Below are positions 8,933 through 17,805 of a stretch of 64,000 nt of DNA, one piece after another. Each line of letters opens with the position of its first letter. Position 1 is the first letter of the stretch. Made by a program: the position numbers and the translations under genes. The notes beneath the pieces are model-generated. The model was not told where the DNA came from and did no database searches. It saw only the letters and a program-made list of their open reading frames with translations. The stretch lies in contig NZ_JNXG01000014.1 in the NCBI RefSeq assembly GCF_000717025.1, positions 124,001 to 188,000 of the forward strand, written 5' to 3'. The stretch is from Streptomyces atroolivaceus. Lineage in GTDB: Bacteria > Actinomycetota > Actinomycetes > Streptomycetales > Streptomycetaceae.

Positions 8933-9291
8933 CCCAGGCAGACGTTCTTTGACCTCGATCCCTCGATCAGACCAACGACGGCGCCCAGGCAGGGGAACGG
9001 GGCTCGTCGTCCGGCTCGCGACCCACTTCGCGGCTGGTGTCTGGGCCAGGATTCCGGGGTCGTCACTGGATGAGGATGCGAAGGACTGGGATGCAGACAC
9101 CGGCTCTGGTGAGCCCTGCTCCTGCTCGATGTGGACGGACCTCCGAATCCGTACGACACCCCGCCGCACAAGCGGCCTGCGGGCCACGGCACGCCGACGC
9201 TCCTGCAATGGGGGCACCCGCGCCTGGACCTTTTGCCGGACGGCCTTGGCGCGCTGGCGAAATGGGGAGCACGGGCTCGTGCAGGTGGCGC
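8933..9291. other. Intergenic, no gene seen
   Basis: About 360 bases with no recognisable protein or RNA, ahead of the broken integrase. Confidence 0.4.
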
Positions 9292-9904
9292 ATGATGGAA
9301 CACGAGGACGACATGGAGGTGGTGGACGCGGAACTGGTGGACGACGGTCATCTCCCCGCCACCATCCACCCGCGCCTGATGTCCGCCCGGGTGGTCGACC
9401 GGCACACCATCCTTCACCCCGGCCAGGGGCTCCCCACCGAGAGCGACCAGCCGAGATACACCGAGCGGGACCTGTACGTCTCCGAGCAGACCGCCGAACG
9501 GCTGGGAAACCAGTCCGCGCCGAGAAACGCCAGCGCCAACTACCTGTCCCAGCGCGACAAGTTCGCTGCCTGGTGCGCCGACGAAGGCCCTGTGGCCCGG
9601 CCGTGCACCACCGCCACCTACGTCGAGTACCTCGCCTACCTCATCGAGCCGGGGCGCTCCCCGAACGCCGTCAACACCGCCATGTCCGCCATCCGCACCT
9701 GGATGCCCGAGGATCTGAAGCCCGGCACGAGGCAGGCCCGGGCATGCTGAACGAGTACAAGAAGACGTGGGCGAAGCGCGCCGCGGTTCGTGAGGCTCCC
9801 CCGATCAGGGACGAACTGCTGCGGGCCATGGTCGCCACGTACGACCTGCGGACCGCCGCCGGGCACCGCGACCGGTGTGTGCTCCTCCTCGGCCGGGGCG
9901 CCCT
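9292..9904 (+). pseudogene. Tyrosine recombinase/integrase remnant
   Basis: A plausible start (ATG 9292 with AGGTGG upstream) leads into an SAM-like core-binding domain typical of phage/plasmid integrases: NYLSQRDKFAAWCADEG, then TTATYVEYLAYLIEPGRSPN and TAMSAIRTWMPE. Near 9740 the frame shifts and continues as YKKTWAKRAAVREAPPIRDE and YDLRTAAGHRDRCVLLLGRG. The sequence stops near 9904, before the catalytic Arg...His-x-x-Arg...Tyr part. The deletion junction abuts an unrelated hydrolase fragment. Confidence 0.7.
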
Positions 9905-10150
9905 CTACCGCAGGATCGGGAGTTCGGGCAGTCCGCTCACGCCGCACACGCCGGGGCCGCCGAAGTTGAGAACGAGCGAGCCGATGCGCCGGGCGTTCGG
10001 GCCGGTGGCCTTGCGGCGGATCAGGGCGACCTCGATCGTCCTGCTGTCTGGTTTCCGGTAGTCGAGGGGGTCTTCATGGCGGCACAGTCGTAGCCCGTGC
10101 GCGCGGTGGGCGGCGAGGTGCAGCGGGACCACCGGAGGTGCTGGCCGGTG
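9905..10150 (-). pseudogene. S33-family alpha/beta hydrolase N-terminal fragment
   Basis: Readable blocks are LRWSRCTSPP ... YDCAAMKTP, then after a one-base frame change in a run of five C residues (about 10066-10070), LDYRKPDSRTIEVALIRRKA and SLVLNFGGPGVCGVSGLPEL. This is the start of the tripeptidyl-aminopeptidase/proline iminopeptidase-like family, including the oxyanion-hole block NPGGPG (here NFGGPG). Everything from the nucleophile onward is lost at the junction with the integrase remnant. Confidence 0.6.
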
Positions 10151-10284
10151 GTGAGCGCGGTGGGCAGACCGGCGGGAGGGTCGTTCGCGGTGAACTCCGT
10201 ACGCGGCTCCGCGCTCCGGCCGGGAGCGTCGTGCTGGAGCCAGGCCCCGACGGCCCCGCCCGCATGACGTGCCGGCGGCGCCTG

Positions 10285-10686
10285 TCACAGCTCCGAGCCC
10301 TCAGCCTCCCGCAGTAACCATCCCCTGACCGAAGGAGCACGCTCAAGAAGCTGACTGACCTGCATGCCTTCTTCTCGTGAAGTCACTCGCGGCAGCGGGG
10401 TGAAGGCATCAGGAAGTACGTCCAGCAGACTCCTCACGCGTTCTCCCGCTCGCACAGTGATCAGGAGTTCGCACCGCAGATGACTTGGAATGTCCGGCCT
10501 GTGGGACAGGGAGTGCCAGAGGGCCGGCCATAGGTAGTGGGTGCCGTCGGGCGCCGCATTGGCTCGCACCCATGCCGGCCCCAACCGCTGGCTCAGACCA
10601 AGGTCGCATGCCTGCTCCTCCAGCCGGAACAGTGACGAGGAATCAACGGCTTTCAGTTCGCGAGGTAAAGGCCGATCGAAGCGCAT
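10285..10686 (-). CDS. Hypothetical protein
   Basis: A 133-residue, probably cytoplasmic protein of no family I recognise. It begins MRFDRPLPRELKAVDSSSLF and contains DGTHYLWPALWHSLSHRPDI and CELLITVRAGERVRSLLDVL. It has the look of a full small domain, with no signal peptide and no membrane span. The start is the ATG at 10686. The frame is open further upstream, but that part has poor coding character. About 200 bases without a gene separate it from the amidase. Confidence 0.5.
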   Translation of the reverse strand: MRFDRPLPRELKAVDSSSLFRLEEQACDLGLSQRLGPAWVRANAAPDGTHYLWPALWHSLSHRPDIPSHLRCELLITVRAGERVRSLLDVLPDAFTPLPRVTSREEGMQVSQLLERAPSVRGWLLREAEGSEL

Positions 10687-10892
10687 CGCACCATGCTGCC
10701 CGACGACACCACGGCACGCGCAGCCCGCCCCACGCGGACATCCCCTGCGTGCCCGGGCCGAAGCTTTCCGAGCTGCGGCTTCAGAACAGCTATGCCTGTT
10801 CTTGACGCGGGGTGAGAGATTTCGGCAGATGAATCTGCTGAGGTGGCACCGATCCCGGAGCCAGTGCGTCACCTGTAACGGTGACGCGGAGA

Positions 10893-12341
10893 TCATCCGC
10901 GCCGTGGTGGGATGACGCCCTCGGCCCCCCTTCCGAGCAGGGGCGCCAGGCGCTCGGCCATCACGAGCAAGGTCCGGTCCGCATAGGACGGTCCGACGAA
11001 CTGCACACCGACCGGGAGGCCGTCGGTGCCGTGCGCGATAGGCATGACCAGGCTGGGCAGGCCGATGTGGCTGGTGAGGTTGGCCCAGCCGGTCTGGTCG
11101 AAGAAGCTCCGTTCGGTGCCGTCGACCGTGAGGGATCGGCTTCCGGCCGGGATCGCGGCGGTGGGCGCGGCGGGCGTTATGAGAACGTCGTACTGACCGT
11201 CGGCGAAGAACCGGTGCCACGTCTGCTGGAGCCGGAGCCGCTCCTCGTTGGCGCGGAGCCAGGCGCGGTGTGTCTGCGTGCGGTGGAGGAGGATGGCGGC
11301 TCGTGGGCTCGCGTCGTCCGTGTCCAGGTCACGGGCGGCGGCGAGTTCGGCCGCTCCGGCGTCATCGTCGGTTGTGGCCGTCGTGGTGGCGTGGAGGAGC
11401 TGCTCGAAGAGGCGGAGGGACTCGGCGAAGCTGACCGGCCCGGCGGTGCGGCGGACACTGACGCCGGCGGAGGCAAGTGTCCCTTCGAGGGCGGCGAGCG
11501 CGCCGGCCGTGTTGCGGTCGACGGGGCCGCTTGCGTCGTCTGCCCACACCGCCACACGGAGTTGGCTGAGCGGGCGCTGCGCCGTGGGCAGCGTGACGCT
11601 CCAGGGGGTGTTCTCGTCGGGTGACGGTGTCGTCAGCGCGGCGAGGAGCAGGTCGAGGTCGCGGGGGTGGCGGGCGAGGGGGCCGGGGGTCACCATGTCG
11701 CTGCTGGTGATCCATCCCGGCGGTCGGGGGATGTGGCCTCGGGCTGGGACGAGTCCGTGGGTGGGGCGCAGGCCGTAGACGCCGCAGTAGTGAGCGGGGA
11801 GCCGCAGGGAGCCGGCGAGGTCGCTTCCAAGGTCGGCGGGGGTCAGGTATGCGGCGACTGCTGCGGCTGGGCCGCCGGAGGAGCCGCCGGTGGTGCGCTT
11901 GGGGTCGTGCGGATTGAGCGTGGGGCCGAACAGGGCGTTGTCGGTGTGAAGGTCCTGGCAGTACGCCGGGGTGTTGGTCTTGCCCATGATGACGGCACCC
12001 TGGTGGCGGAGCCGGGCGACAGCGTCGGCGTCGCGTGCGGGGACGTGGTCGGCGAGGTCTTCGGCACCGCTGGTGGTACGCAGGCCGACCGTCTCGAAGC
12101 TGTCCTTGATCGTGAGCGGAAGCCCGTCGAGGATGCCGGCGCTCTCGTTGCGGGCGCGGCGTTCGTCGGCCGCGTGCGCGGCGGCGCGGGACGCGCTGTC
12201 GTCGCGGGTGACGACGGCGTTGATCTGGCTGGCCTCTATCCGGGCGAGGTGGAGGTCGAGCAGTTCGCGGCTGGAGATCTCGCCGCGGTCCAGAGCCTGG
12301 AGCTGGACGTGAGCGGGCTGATGGGTGAGGTCGTTCGTCAT
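10893..12341 (-). CDS. Amidase-signature family amidase
   Basis: A 482-residue amidase-signature enzyme that hydrolyses carboxamides through a Ser-cisSer-Lys triad. The residues are visible as Lys79 (LPLTIKDSFE), Ser154 in TGGSSGGPAAA and Ser178 in GSDLAGSLRLPA. The usual second Gly of GSDxGGS is Ala here, as in a minority of members. Length and block order are normal. No signal peptide, so it should act in the cytoplasm. Substrate unknown; neighbours give no hint. Confidence 0.93.
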   Translation of the reverse strand: MTNDLTHQPAHVQLQALDRGEISSRELLDLHLARIEASQINAVVTRDDSASRAAAHAADERRARNESAGILDGLPLTIKDSFETVGLRTTSGAEDLADHVPARDADAVARLRHQGAVIMGKTNTPAYCQDLHTDNALFGPTLNPHDPKRTTGGSSGGPAAAVAAYLTPADLGSDLAGSLRLPAHYCGVYGLRPTHGLVPARGHIPRPPGWITSSDMVTPGPLARHPRDLDLLLAALTTPSPDENTPWSVTLPTAQRPLSQLRVAVWADDASGPVDRNTAGALAALEGTLASAGVSVRRTAGPVSFAESLRLFEQLLHATTTATTDDDAGAAELAAARDLDTDDASPRAAILLHRTQTHRAWLRANEERLRLQQTWHRFFADGQYDVLITPAAPTAAIPAGSRSLTVDGTERSFFDQTGWANLTSHIGLPSLVMPIAHGTDGLPVGVQFVGPSYADRTLLVMAERLAPLLGRGAEGVIPPRRG

Positions 12342-12445
12342 GCGGAGACTCGCTCAAGGTGAGGGCTTGGGTGGGCTGGCGGGGCAGGTGGCGGGCGACG
12401 TCGAGGAGGAGTGTCGACGTCGTCCATGGGCCTGGTGGTCTGGCG

Positions 12446-12809
12446 TCAGAAGTCGGCGAACTCGGTGAGCTCGTCAGGCTCCGGGCGGGCACCTGCGGGC
12501 CCGGGCGGCGATTCCGGCGAGGTTCTGGTCCGCCGTGACGGCCGCGAGAAGCCCCTGTCCGTGGAGCCCCCGGGCTCGGTGACGGGCTTCGCCGGCCTCG
12601 CGGACGGAGGCGTCAGGTACCGGTGGATCACGAAGCGGCAGTCCCGGATGCGCAGGTTCAGGGAGCGCCGGGCCTCGGCGGGGACGATGTCGTGCTTCGT
12701 ACCGGCGTGGAACTGTCCCACCGTCAGCACCACCGAATGGGCCGCCGCGACCTCGCGGGACCCCACGGTCTGCAGGCGGGTGACGATGTAGGCGGCCGTC
12801 AACCGGGTC
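12446..12809 (-). pseudogene. M20 amidohydrolase fragment
   Basis: The dimerisation-domain part of an M20D amidohydrolase/peptidase is readable (LTAAYIVTRLQTVGSREVAA, SVVLTVGQFHAGTKHDIVP, EARRSLNLRIRD). A decayed C-terminal end follows (EPDELTEF). The metal-binding N-terminal half is gone. It is fused at its upstream side to the leucine-rich-variant repeat fragment. Confidence 0.65.
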
Positions 12810-12980
12810 GGTCGTCGACTCGAGGTGGGAGCCGGCCGCCGCAGTGCAATGCCGGGAGATCTCGCGGAACGCCTTCTGCACCGATGGTTCGTGCCGGACA
12901 AGGTCCTCCAGAAGTGCCGGAGTCCCATCCGGATTGGCGGCCACCTCAGCGGCGACCCGGACATCGTGCCGGTCAAGCAT
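12810..12980 (-). pseudogene. Leucine-rich-variant repeat protein, truncated
   Basis: The start ATG at 12980 has GGAGAAGC just before it. About 50 residues follow (HDVRVAAEVAANPDGTPALL, EDLVRHEPSVQKAFREISRH), resembling HEAT/LRV-type helical repeats. Then the reading passes into M20 sequence. It lies 35 nt downstream of the SMI1/KNR4 gene on the same strand and was probably its operon partner before a deletion. Confidence 0.5.
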
Positions 12981-13015
12981 GCTTCTCCGTAACAGGCGGG
13001 GTTCGCTCGATGTAG

Positions 13016-13468
13016 TCAGTGGCCTGCCTGCAGCTCGTCGGCCACCTCGGTCAGATACCCGGCGAGCGTGCTGCCGTCGTCATGGAGATGGGAGACGTCC
13101 TGCCGGTTCCACGACCCGGTCAGCCCGGTCGCGGCGTCGATGAACGTCCCACTGAAAGGGTCGTCGGGTTCATCGGCGGTGAACGGGATCCACGTCGTCT
13201 CCCAGACCCCCGGGTGACTCAGCAGGGCATAGGTCTCCAAGGTCTGCCGCACCCCGAGCAGCACCTCACCCTCGGGTGTCAGCGGCCCAAAAGTCCCGCC
13301 GCATCGCTGCCACAGAGTCCGCAGATCGGCCGGGAGGCGGAACCCGAGTGCGGCTTCCGCCTCGACCATCAGTTCGTCGGCTGCGCCACAGGGCACTGGC
13401 GTGGCTGGAAAGTATAGATTCAGCAAGGACTCGATACGATCCCAGACCGCGGTCACAACGGTGCTCAT
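13016..13468 (-). CDS. SMI1/KNR4 family protein
   Basis: A 150-residue SUKH-fold (SMI1/KNR4) domain. It contains the opening block WDRIESLLNLYFP, the family core EAEAALGFRLPADLRTLWQR and CGGTFGP, and a C-terminal FIDAATGLTGSWNRQDVSHL then GSTLAGYLTEVADEL. SUKH proteins often act as immunity proteins to polymorphic toxins. No toxin gene is visible nearby, so this role is only a family-based possibility. The start ATG at 13468 fits the domain boundary. Confidence 0.88.
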   Translation of the reverse strand: MSTVVTAVWDRIESLLNLYFPATPVPCGAADELMVEAEAALGFRLPADLRTLWQRCGGTFGPLTPEGEVLLGVRQTLETYALLSHPGVWETTWIPFTADEPDDPFSGTFIDAATGLTGSWNRQDVSHLHDDGSTLAGYLTEVADELQAGH

Positions 13469-13949
13469 GCACTCATGCTATCGGCGCGCGAAGAGCCGGA
13501 ACCGGGGCTCATCAGCTCTCCTCGGCCGGCGCATCACCGAATGCCGGCCCTTTGCCATGGGTCACGGGGTGGGTGGCTGGGGATGGCGCTCGGGCCCGCG
13601 TCGCCTGAGCAAGGGGCGGGTCAGCAGGAGAGGGACGACCTGGCGGGCGCTGTGGGCCAGAAGCCGGTTCTCTCCTGAGCGGCGAGACAGAGAAGTTCCA
13701 CAGGTTCTCCCTTTGCTGTCCTATCGCGATCAAAAGCAGTCCTAACCGCCGGTCGTGGCATCTCCGTGTAGCCGCCGAACCCGCGGTCCGCTCGACGGAA
13801 TACGGCCTACGGCACAGGTTCACCCCGCCAATACCGCTCAAGAACTCCCACCCCTTCCGCGTCGGCCCGGTTCCTCACCGAGGCAGACGGCCACCCCCGA
13901 CCAGCACGAGGACTCCCGACCAACGTCTCACCAGGACGCCGGCCTGCCT
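13469..13949. other. Intergenic, no gene seen
   Basis: About 480 bases between convergently isolated genes. No frame shows a family I recognise, and there is no RNA gene. Confidence 0.4.
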
Positions 13950-14744
13950 TCAAGATGGCGGTAGCTCAGTGTTGATCCTGTCGGCAGCCACTCGCTCGAT
14001 GCGGGTCCATCCCCTCCAGCCCCGCTCCTCCAGGATCGCCAACAGCCGCGCGGCGACCGGTGAGGACTCGACCATGGTCGAGTCCAGGAGGTCGACGAAC
14101 TGGTCGTCGACGCCGTCGTCGGCACCCACCTCGCCGGCCTCCACAGCGCGAATCATCAGGCGCTCCATGATGTCGGCGACCTCGACGATCCGCGGGTCGT
14201 CGGGCAGCCAGTCGAGTGCCCCGCTGAGAAGGCCGTAGAGCTTCACCACGTCGGGATCGTCCAACTCCTCGTGCTTTTTGGCGATCACGGAGTCGATCGA
14301 ATGCGGTACCTGGGCGGCGATCATGATCCAGGCGTCCCGCTCCATCTCGATGTACCCCTCCTCGACGCCAAGACCGCGCAGCCGGTCGAGGTAGTCCACG
14401 ACGCTCTTCGGGAGCGCCAACTGCTCTCCGGCAGCGAGCCGGGCGAGCCGTCTGCGGGTGCCCTGCAGCCGCCGGATCTCGGCGCGAAGATCCTTGTCCA
14501 TCTCCTGGACGCCGCGGGCGAACTCCTCCGGGCCGGCGTCGAGGAGTTCTTGTACCCGGCCCAGCGGCACGCCGGCATCTGCCAGGGTGCGGATCCGGAT
14601 CAGTCGCACGACCGCAACAGCGTCGTAGGTCCGGTATCCGGACCGGTTGCGTTCGGGCTCCGGCAGCAGGCCGATCTGGTGGTAGTGACGTACCGCCCGC
14701 ACCGTCACTCCGGCGTACGCCGCAAGCTGGCTGATGGTGAGCAT
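13950..14744 (-). CDS. MerR family transcriptional regulator
   Basis: A 264-residue MerR regulator. The winged HTH is at residues 1-70 (MLTISQLAAYAGVTVRAVRH, YHQIGLLPEPERNRSGYRTY), followed by a dimerisation helix and a long C-terminal domain (about 110-264) like those of multidrug-sensing MerR proteins. It is the last gene of an apparent three-gene operon, 15 nt after the ABC permease stop, which points to ligand-responsive control of that exporter. Effector unknown. Confidence 0.92.
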   Translation of the reverse strand: MLTISQLAAYAGVTVRAVRHYHQIGLLPEPERNRSGYRTYDAVAVVRLIRIRTLADAGVPLGRVQELLDAGPEEFARGVQEMDKDLRAEIRRLQGTRRRLARLAAGEQLALPKSVVDYLDRLRGLGVEEGYIEMERDAWIMIAAQVPHSIDSVIAKKHEELDDPDVVKLYGLLSGALDWLPDDPRIVEVADIMERLMIRAVEAGEVGADDGVDDQFVDLLDSTMVESSPVAARLLAILEERGWRGWTRIERVAADRINTELPPS

Positions 14745-14759
14745 GGGTCCCAGACTGTC

Positions 14760-15521
14760 TCAGGCGATCTTCCGGCGATAGGCGGCCATCGCGAGGATGT
14801 ACGCCACGACGAGGATGCCGACGCACCACGCGAGGGCCGTCCAGATGTCGTCGCCGACCGGCTGCTGGGCGAACAGGTTGCGGATCGTGTTGACGATCGA
14901 TGTCACCGGCTGATGTTCGGCGAACCAGCGCACCGGGCCGGGCATCGTCTTCGTGGGCACGAAAGCCGAACTGACGAACGGCAGGAAGATGAGGGGGTAG
15001 GCGAACGCGCCCGCTCCCTCGACCGACGACGCAGAGAGCCCGGGGATCACGGCGAGCCAGGTCAGCGCCAGGGTGAACAAGAGCAGGACACCGGCGACCG
15101 CGAGCCATGCCGACACTCCTGCCCCCGAGCGGAAGCCCATCAGCACGGCGACGCACACGACGAGCACGAGGGCGATCAGGTTGGCGACCAGAGAGGTGAT
15201 GACGTGAGCCCACAGCACACCCGACCGAGCGATCGGCATGGACTGGAATCGCTCGAAGATCCCGCTCTTCACATCGGTGAACAGCCGGAACGCGGTGTAG
15301 GAGATGCCCGATGCGATGGTCATGAGCAGGATGCCGGGCAGCATGTAGTTCACGTACGAAACCGACCCGGTGTCAATGGCGCCGCCGAACACGTAGACGA
15401 ACATCAACATCATGGCGACCGGCGTGATGGCGGTCGTGATGATGGTGTCCATGCTGCGGGTGACATGACGCAGGGTCCGCCCCGTGAGCGCGGCAGTGTC
15501 GCTGAAGAAGTACGCGGTCAT
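14760..15521 (-). CDS. ABC-2 type permease (DrrB-like)
   Basis: A 253-residue ABC-2 membrane subunit with six hydrophobic segments. The family block YMLPGILLMTIASGISYTAF precedes the conserved FERFQSMPIARSGVL region of daunorubicin-resistance DrrB-type exporters. It would form the channel for drug or lipid efflux in the cytoplasmic membrane. The ATG at 15521 overlaps the stop of the ATPase gene by 4 nt (ATGA), indicating translational coupling. Substrate unknown. Confidence 0.93.
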   Translation of the reverse strand: MTAYFFSDTAALTGRTLRHVTRSMDTIITTAITPVAMMLMFVYVFGGAIDTGSVSYVNYMLPGILLMTIASGISYTAFRLFTDVKSGIFERFQSMPIARSGVLWAHVITSLVANLIALVLVVCVAVLMGFRSGAGVSAWLAVAGVLLLFTLALTWLAVIPGLSASSVEGAGAFAYPLIFLPFVSSAFVPTKTMPGPVRWFAEHQPVTSIVNTIRNLFAQQPVGDDIWTALAWCVGILVVAYILAMAAYRRKIA

Positions 15522-16327
15522 CCTCGTCCCCCGGTTGTCGTGCCATCGGCATCGCACTTGTCACCGCCGCCGATGACCGCGAGGAAGATCTCCTCGAGAC
15601 TCGGCTGCTTCTCGACGTACTCGACCTTGGCAGGCGGGAAGAGCTGCTTGAGCTCGGCGAGGGTGCCGTTCACGATGATCCGACCCTGGTGGAGGATCGC
15701 GATCCGGTCGGCCAGCTGCTCGGCCTCGTCCAGATACTGCGTGGTGAGCAGCACCGTCGTTCCGTAGCGGGTGAGCTCCTTGACCGCATCCCACACCTCG
15801 ATGCGCGCCTCGGGGTCAAGACCTGCTGTCGGCTCGTCCAGGTAGATCACCGGCGCACTCCCGATCAGGCTCATCGCGATGTCCAGTCGGCGACGCATCC
15901 CACCCGAATACGTGGACACCCGGCGCGCGCCCGCCTCGTTCAGCGAGAAACGCCTCAGCAGGTCATCCGCGATCGCGTCCGGGTCCTCGACGTGGCGCAG
16001 CCTGGCGACGAGGGCGAGGTTCTCCCGACCGCTGAGGATCTCGTCCACGGCCGCGAACTGTCCGGTGAGGCTGATGGACTCCCGCACGTTCGCGGGTTGC
16101 GTGGCAACGTCGAAGCCATTGACGCTCGCCGCCCCCGCGTCGGCTTTCAGGAGCGTGGCGAGGATCCTCACGGTCGTGGTCTTGCCTGCCCCGTTGGAAC
16201 CGAGCAGGGCGAAGATGCTGCCAGGCACCACGTCGAAGTCCACACTTCGCAGCACTTCGTGTTTTCCGTACGACTTTCTGAGACCTTGCACGTGAATCGC
16301 CGGACTGGCGATCGGTTGGGCTGTCAT
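15518..16327 (-). CDS. ABC transporter ATPase (DrrA-like)
   Basis: A 269-residue nucleotide-binding subunit. Visible motifs are Walker A LGSNGAGKTTTVRIL, the Q-loop region, signature YSGGMRRRLDIAM, Walker B VIYLDEPTAGLDP and H-loop region TVLLTTQYLDEA. The C-terminal tail after about residue 220 is the DrrA-type extension. It pairs with the overlapping permease to form a multidrug-type exporter. GGAGG sits 7-8 nt before the ATG at 16327. Confidence 0.95.
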   Translation of the reverse strand: MTAQPIASPAIHVQGLRKSYGKHEVLRSVDFDVVPGSIFALLGSNGAGKTTTVRILATLLKADAGAASVNGFDVATQPANVRESISLTGQFAAVDEILSGRENLALVARLRHVEDPDAIADDLLRRFSLNEAGARRVSTYSGGMRRRLDIAMSLIGSAPVIYLDEPTAGLDPEARIEVWDAVKELTRYGTTVLLTTQYLDEAEQLADRIAILHQGRIIVNGTLAELKQLFPPAKVEYVEKQPSLEEIFLAVIGGGDKCDADGTTTGGRG

Positions 16328-16580
16328 GGTCGTCTGCCTCCTTCGGGAGCTGTCCAGGTGACTGCGGGGAAGCTCCTTTGGGAAGGATGGAGGGTTGACC
16401 CAGCGTCAAGGTCAAGCCCGTTCCGACCACGGCATCCAAATCGCCGGTCGGTCAGACACATCGCAGCAATGCCGGACTGCTGGCCCCGAGTTGGAGGCCG
16501 AACCCGCCCCACTCGTTGCTGCCGGTGAACCAGTCACGCGTCGGTTCCTGCCACTCGTCGGCCAGAGATCGACGAACCCG

Positions 16581-16682
16581 CCTGCTTCGCCTGGCGGTCA
16601 TGTGGACGTCGGGGAGACGAGCCTTTCCGCCGCTGTGCGTGATCTGGAGGAGGAGGCCGGTATTCGCTGTTCCGGTCCCTGA
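16581..16682 (+). pseudogene. NUDIX hydrolase fragment
   Basis: A stretch reading PGGHVDVGETSLSAAVRDLE then EEAGI matches the Nudix box (GxxxxxE x7 RExxEExG) except that Asp replaces the Glu after Arg. The rest of the enzyme is missing on both sides. A dead fragment. Confidence 0.55.
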
Positions 16683-16815
16683 TCTTCGGCAGGTGGGGGG
16701 CCATCGACGCCCTCTGCCGCGACCATGTCCACCACTGGCCTGTGCGGCTATCGCAAGCCAGCCTGTCCATCTATTGTGTCCGCGCTGGGATTCACCGAGG
16801 CAAGGAGACGACACC

Positions 16816-17205
16816 GTGGTCGCGTCAGCGTTACGTCAGCAGTCCGAATCGGCCCCGCGCGAGATCCATCGTCCCCGGCGGGTGGCGCGGTGTGCCGTTC
16901 TCGGAGGCTCTCTCACCGCCTTACTCACGGCGCTGATGCTCGCCGTCACCCAGTCCGCTGCCTACGCCGGCGGCCCCTACCGGTGGGCGCAGTACAGCGA
17001 CGTCGGTCAGCGCCTGACCGTGTGCGCTCAGACACTCGATGTCCGCAGCTCCTACGGTGGCACGCCGTTCGCCCAGCTCACCAGTGGACAGTCATTCACC
17101 GTGTACCAGAACTACGCGGAGTTCGGCAGCGAGTATGTGCGCGGCTTCGCCTGGGGCAACGTCAACGCGGAGGGGTATGTGCAGAACGGATGGTTCTGCT
17201 GGTAG
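16816..17205 (+). CDS. Small secreted protein with SH3-like fold
   Basis: A 129-residue precursor starting at GTG 16816 with AAGGAG 8 nt upstream. A long Sec signal (about residues 1-50; basic stretch HRPRRVARCAVLGG, hydrophobic SLTALLTALMLAVTQS, cleavage near AYAGG) precedes a compact domain of about 80 residues. Its pattern (TLDVRSSYGGTPFAQL, TSGQSFTVYQNYAEF, GNVNAEGYVQNGWF) resembles bacterial SH3 domains. Two Cys (one in TVCAQ, one near the C terminus in WFCW) may form a disulfide. Extracellular; function unknown. Confidence 0.72.
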   Translation: MVASALRQQSESAPREIHRPRRVARCAVLGGSLTALLTALMLAVTQSAAYAGGPYRWAQYSDVGQRLTVCAQTLDVRSSYGGTPFAQLTSGQSFTVYQNYAEFGSEYVRGFAWGNVNAEGYVQNGWFCW

Positions 17206-17805
17206 ACCCTTGCGCCGATCAACCGGCCTGCCGTGTAGCGGAGTTGAGCAGAGGTGACGGCGGCCAGGTCGCGCCGGGTGTCGGCCGGATGGCCTCCCGT
17301 ACGGTCGGCCACGAGGTCCGGCCGGCCTCCAGCGCGCGACGACGAGACGGCCGGCCGGGGATCACCTGGTGCCTCCCACGGACGACCTCGCTGTCGATTC
17401 CCCAGGGAGCGATCATTCGCCATTCCTTATCGGCAGCCGAGTCGTCGTGGGCGTCGGGTGGCCAATCCGGGGAAGCCACAAGCGGCAGCGGCGCGGAAGT
17501 CATACTCGACGCCCCTGGGCAGGTCATCCATACGATGGGCTCCACCACGTCCCGCAGAACAACGGAGGGAAGCGTGACAGTTCCACGAACGGCTCGCACT
17601 GCACGCCCCACTCCCCCACACTCACCACTACGGCTTTCGCGTCAAGTCCGCCCCCTGGGGTGAGTCCATGATCATGTGAAGGCCGCGCCACCGCCTCGGA
17701 AACACCCGGACGAGGGATCATCGGGTCCGCCTGTTCGAAGGGGAACTTGGGCGAGGGTCTGCTCCCACCGTCAGGATCGCTCCCATTTGGGTGGGCCGGT
17801 GCCGC
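17206..17805. other. Intergenic, no secure gene
   Basis: About 600 bases. A minus-strand open frame at about 17219-17611 contains protein-like text (DKEWRMIAPWGIDSEVVRGR) that could be a decayed transposase or enzyme, but I cannot assign it. Confidence 0.3.

Noticed and set aside
13512..13841. Minus-strand frame with GQQRENLWNFSVSPLRRE
   Set aside because: It looked protein-like in one stretch but has no start signal and no family match. Left as intergenic.
14271..15767. 498-codon plus-strand open frame
   Set aside because: Antisense of the MerR/ABC exporter operon, composed of His/Asp/Arg-rich shadow sequence.
16452..16575. Minus-strand fragment ADEWQEPTRDWFTGSNEWGG
   Set aside because: Protein-like text without a start codon or known family. 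It may be a scrap but is not supportable as a gene.
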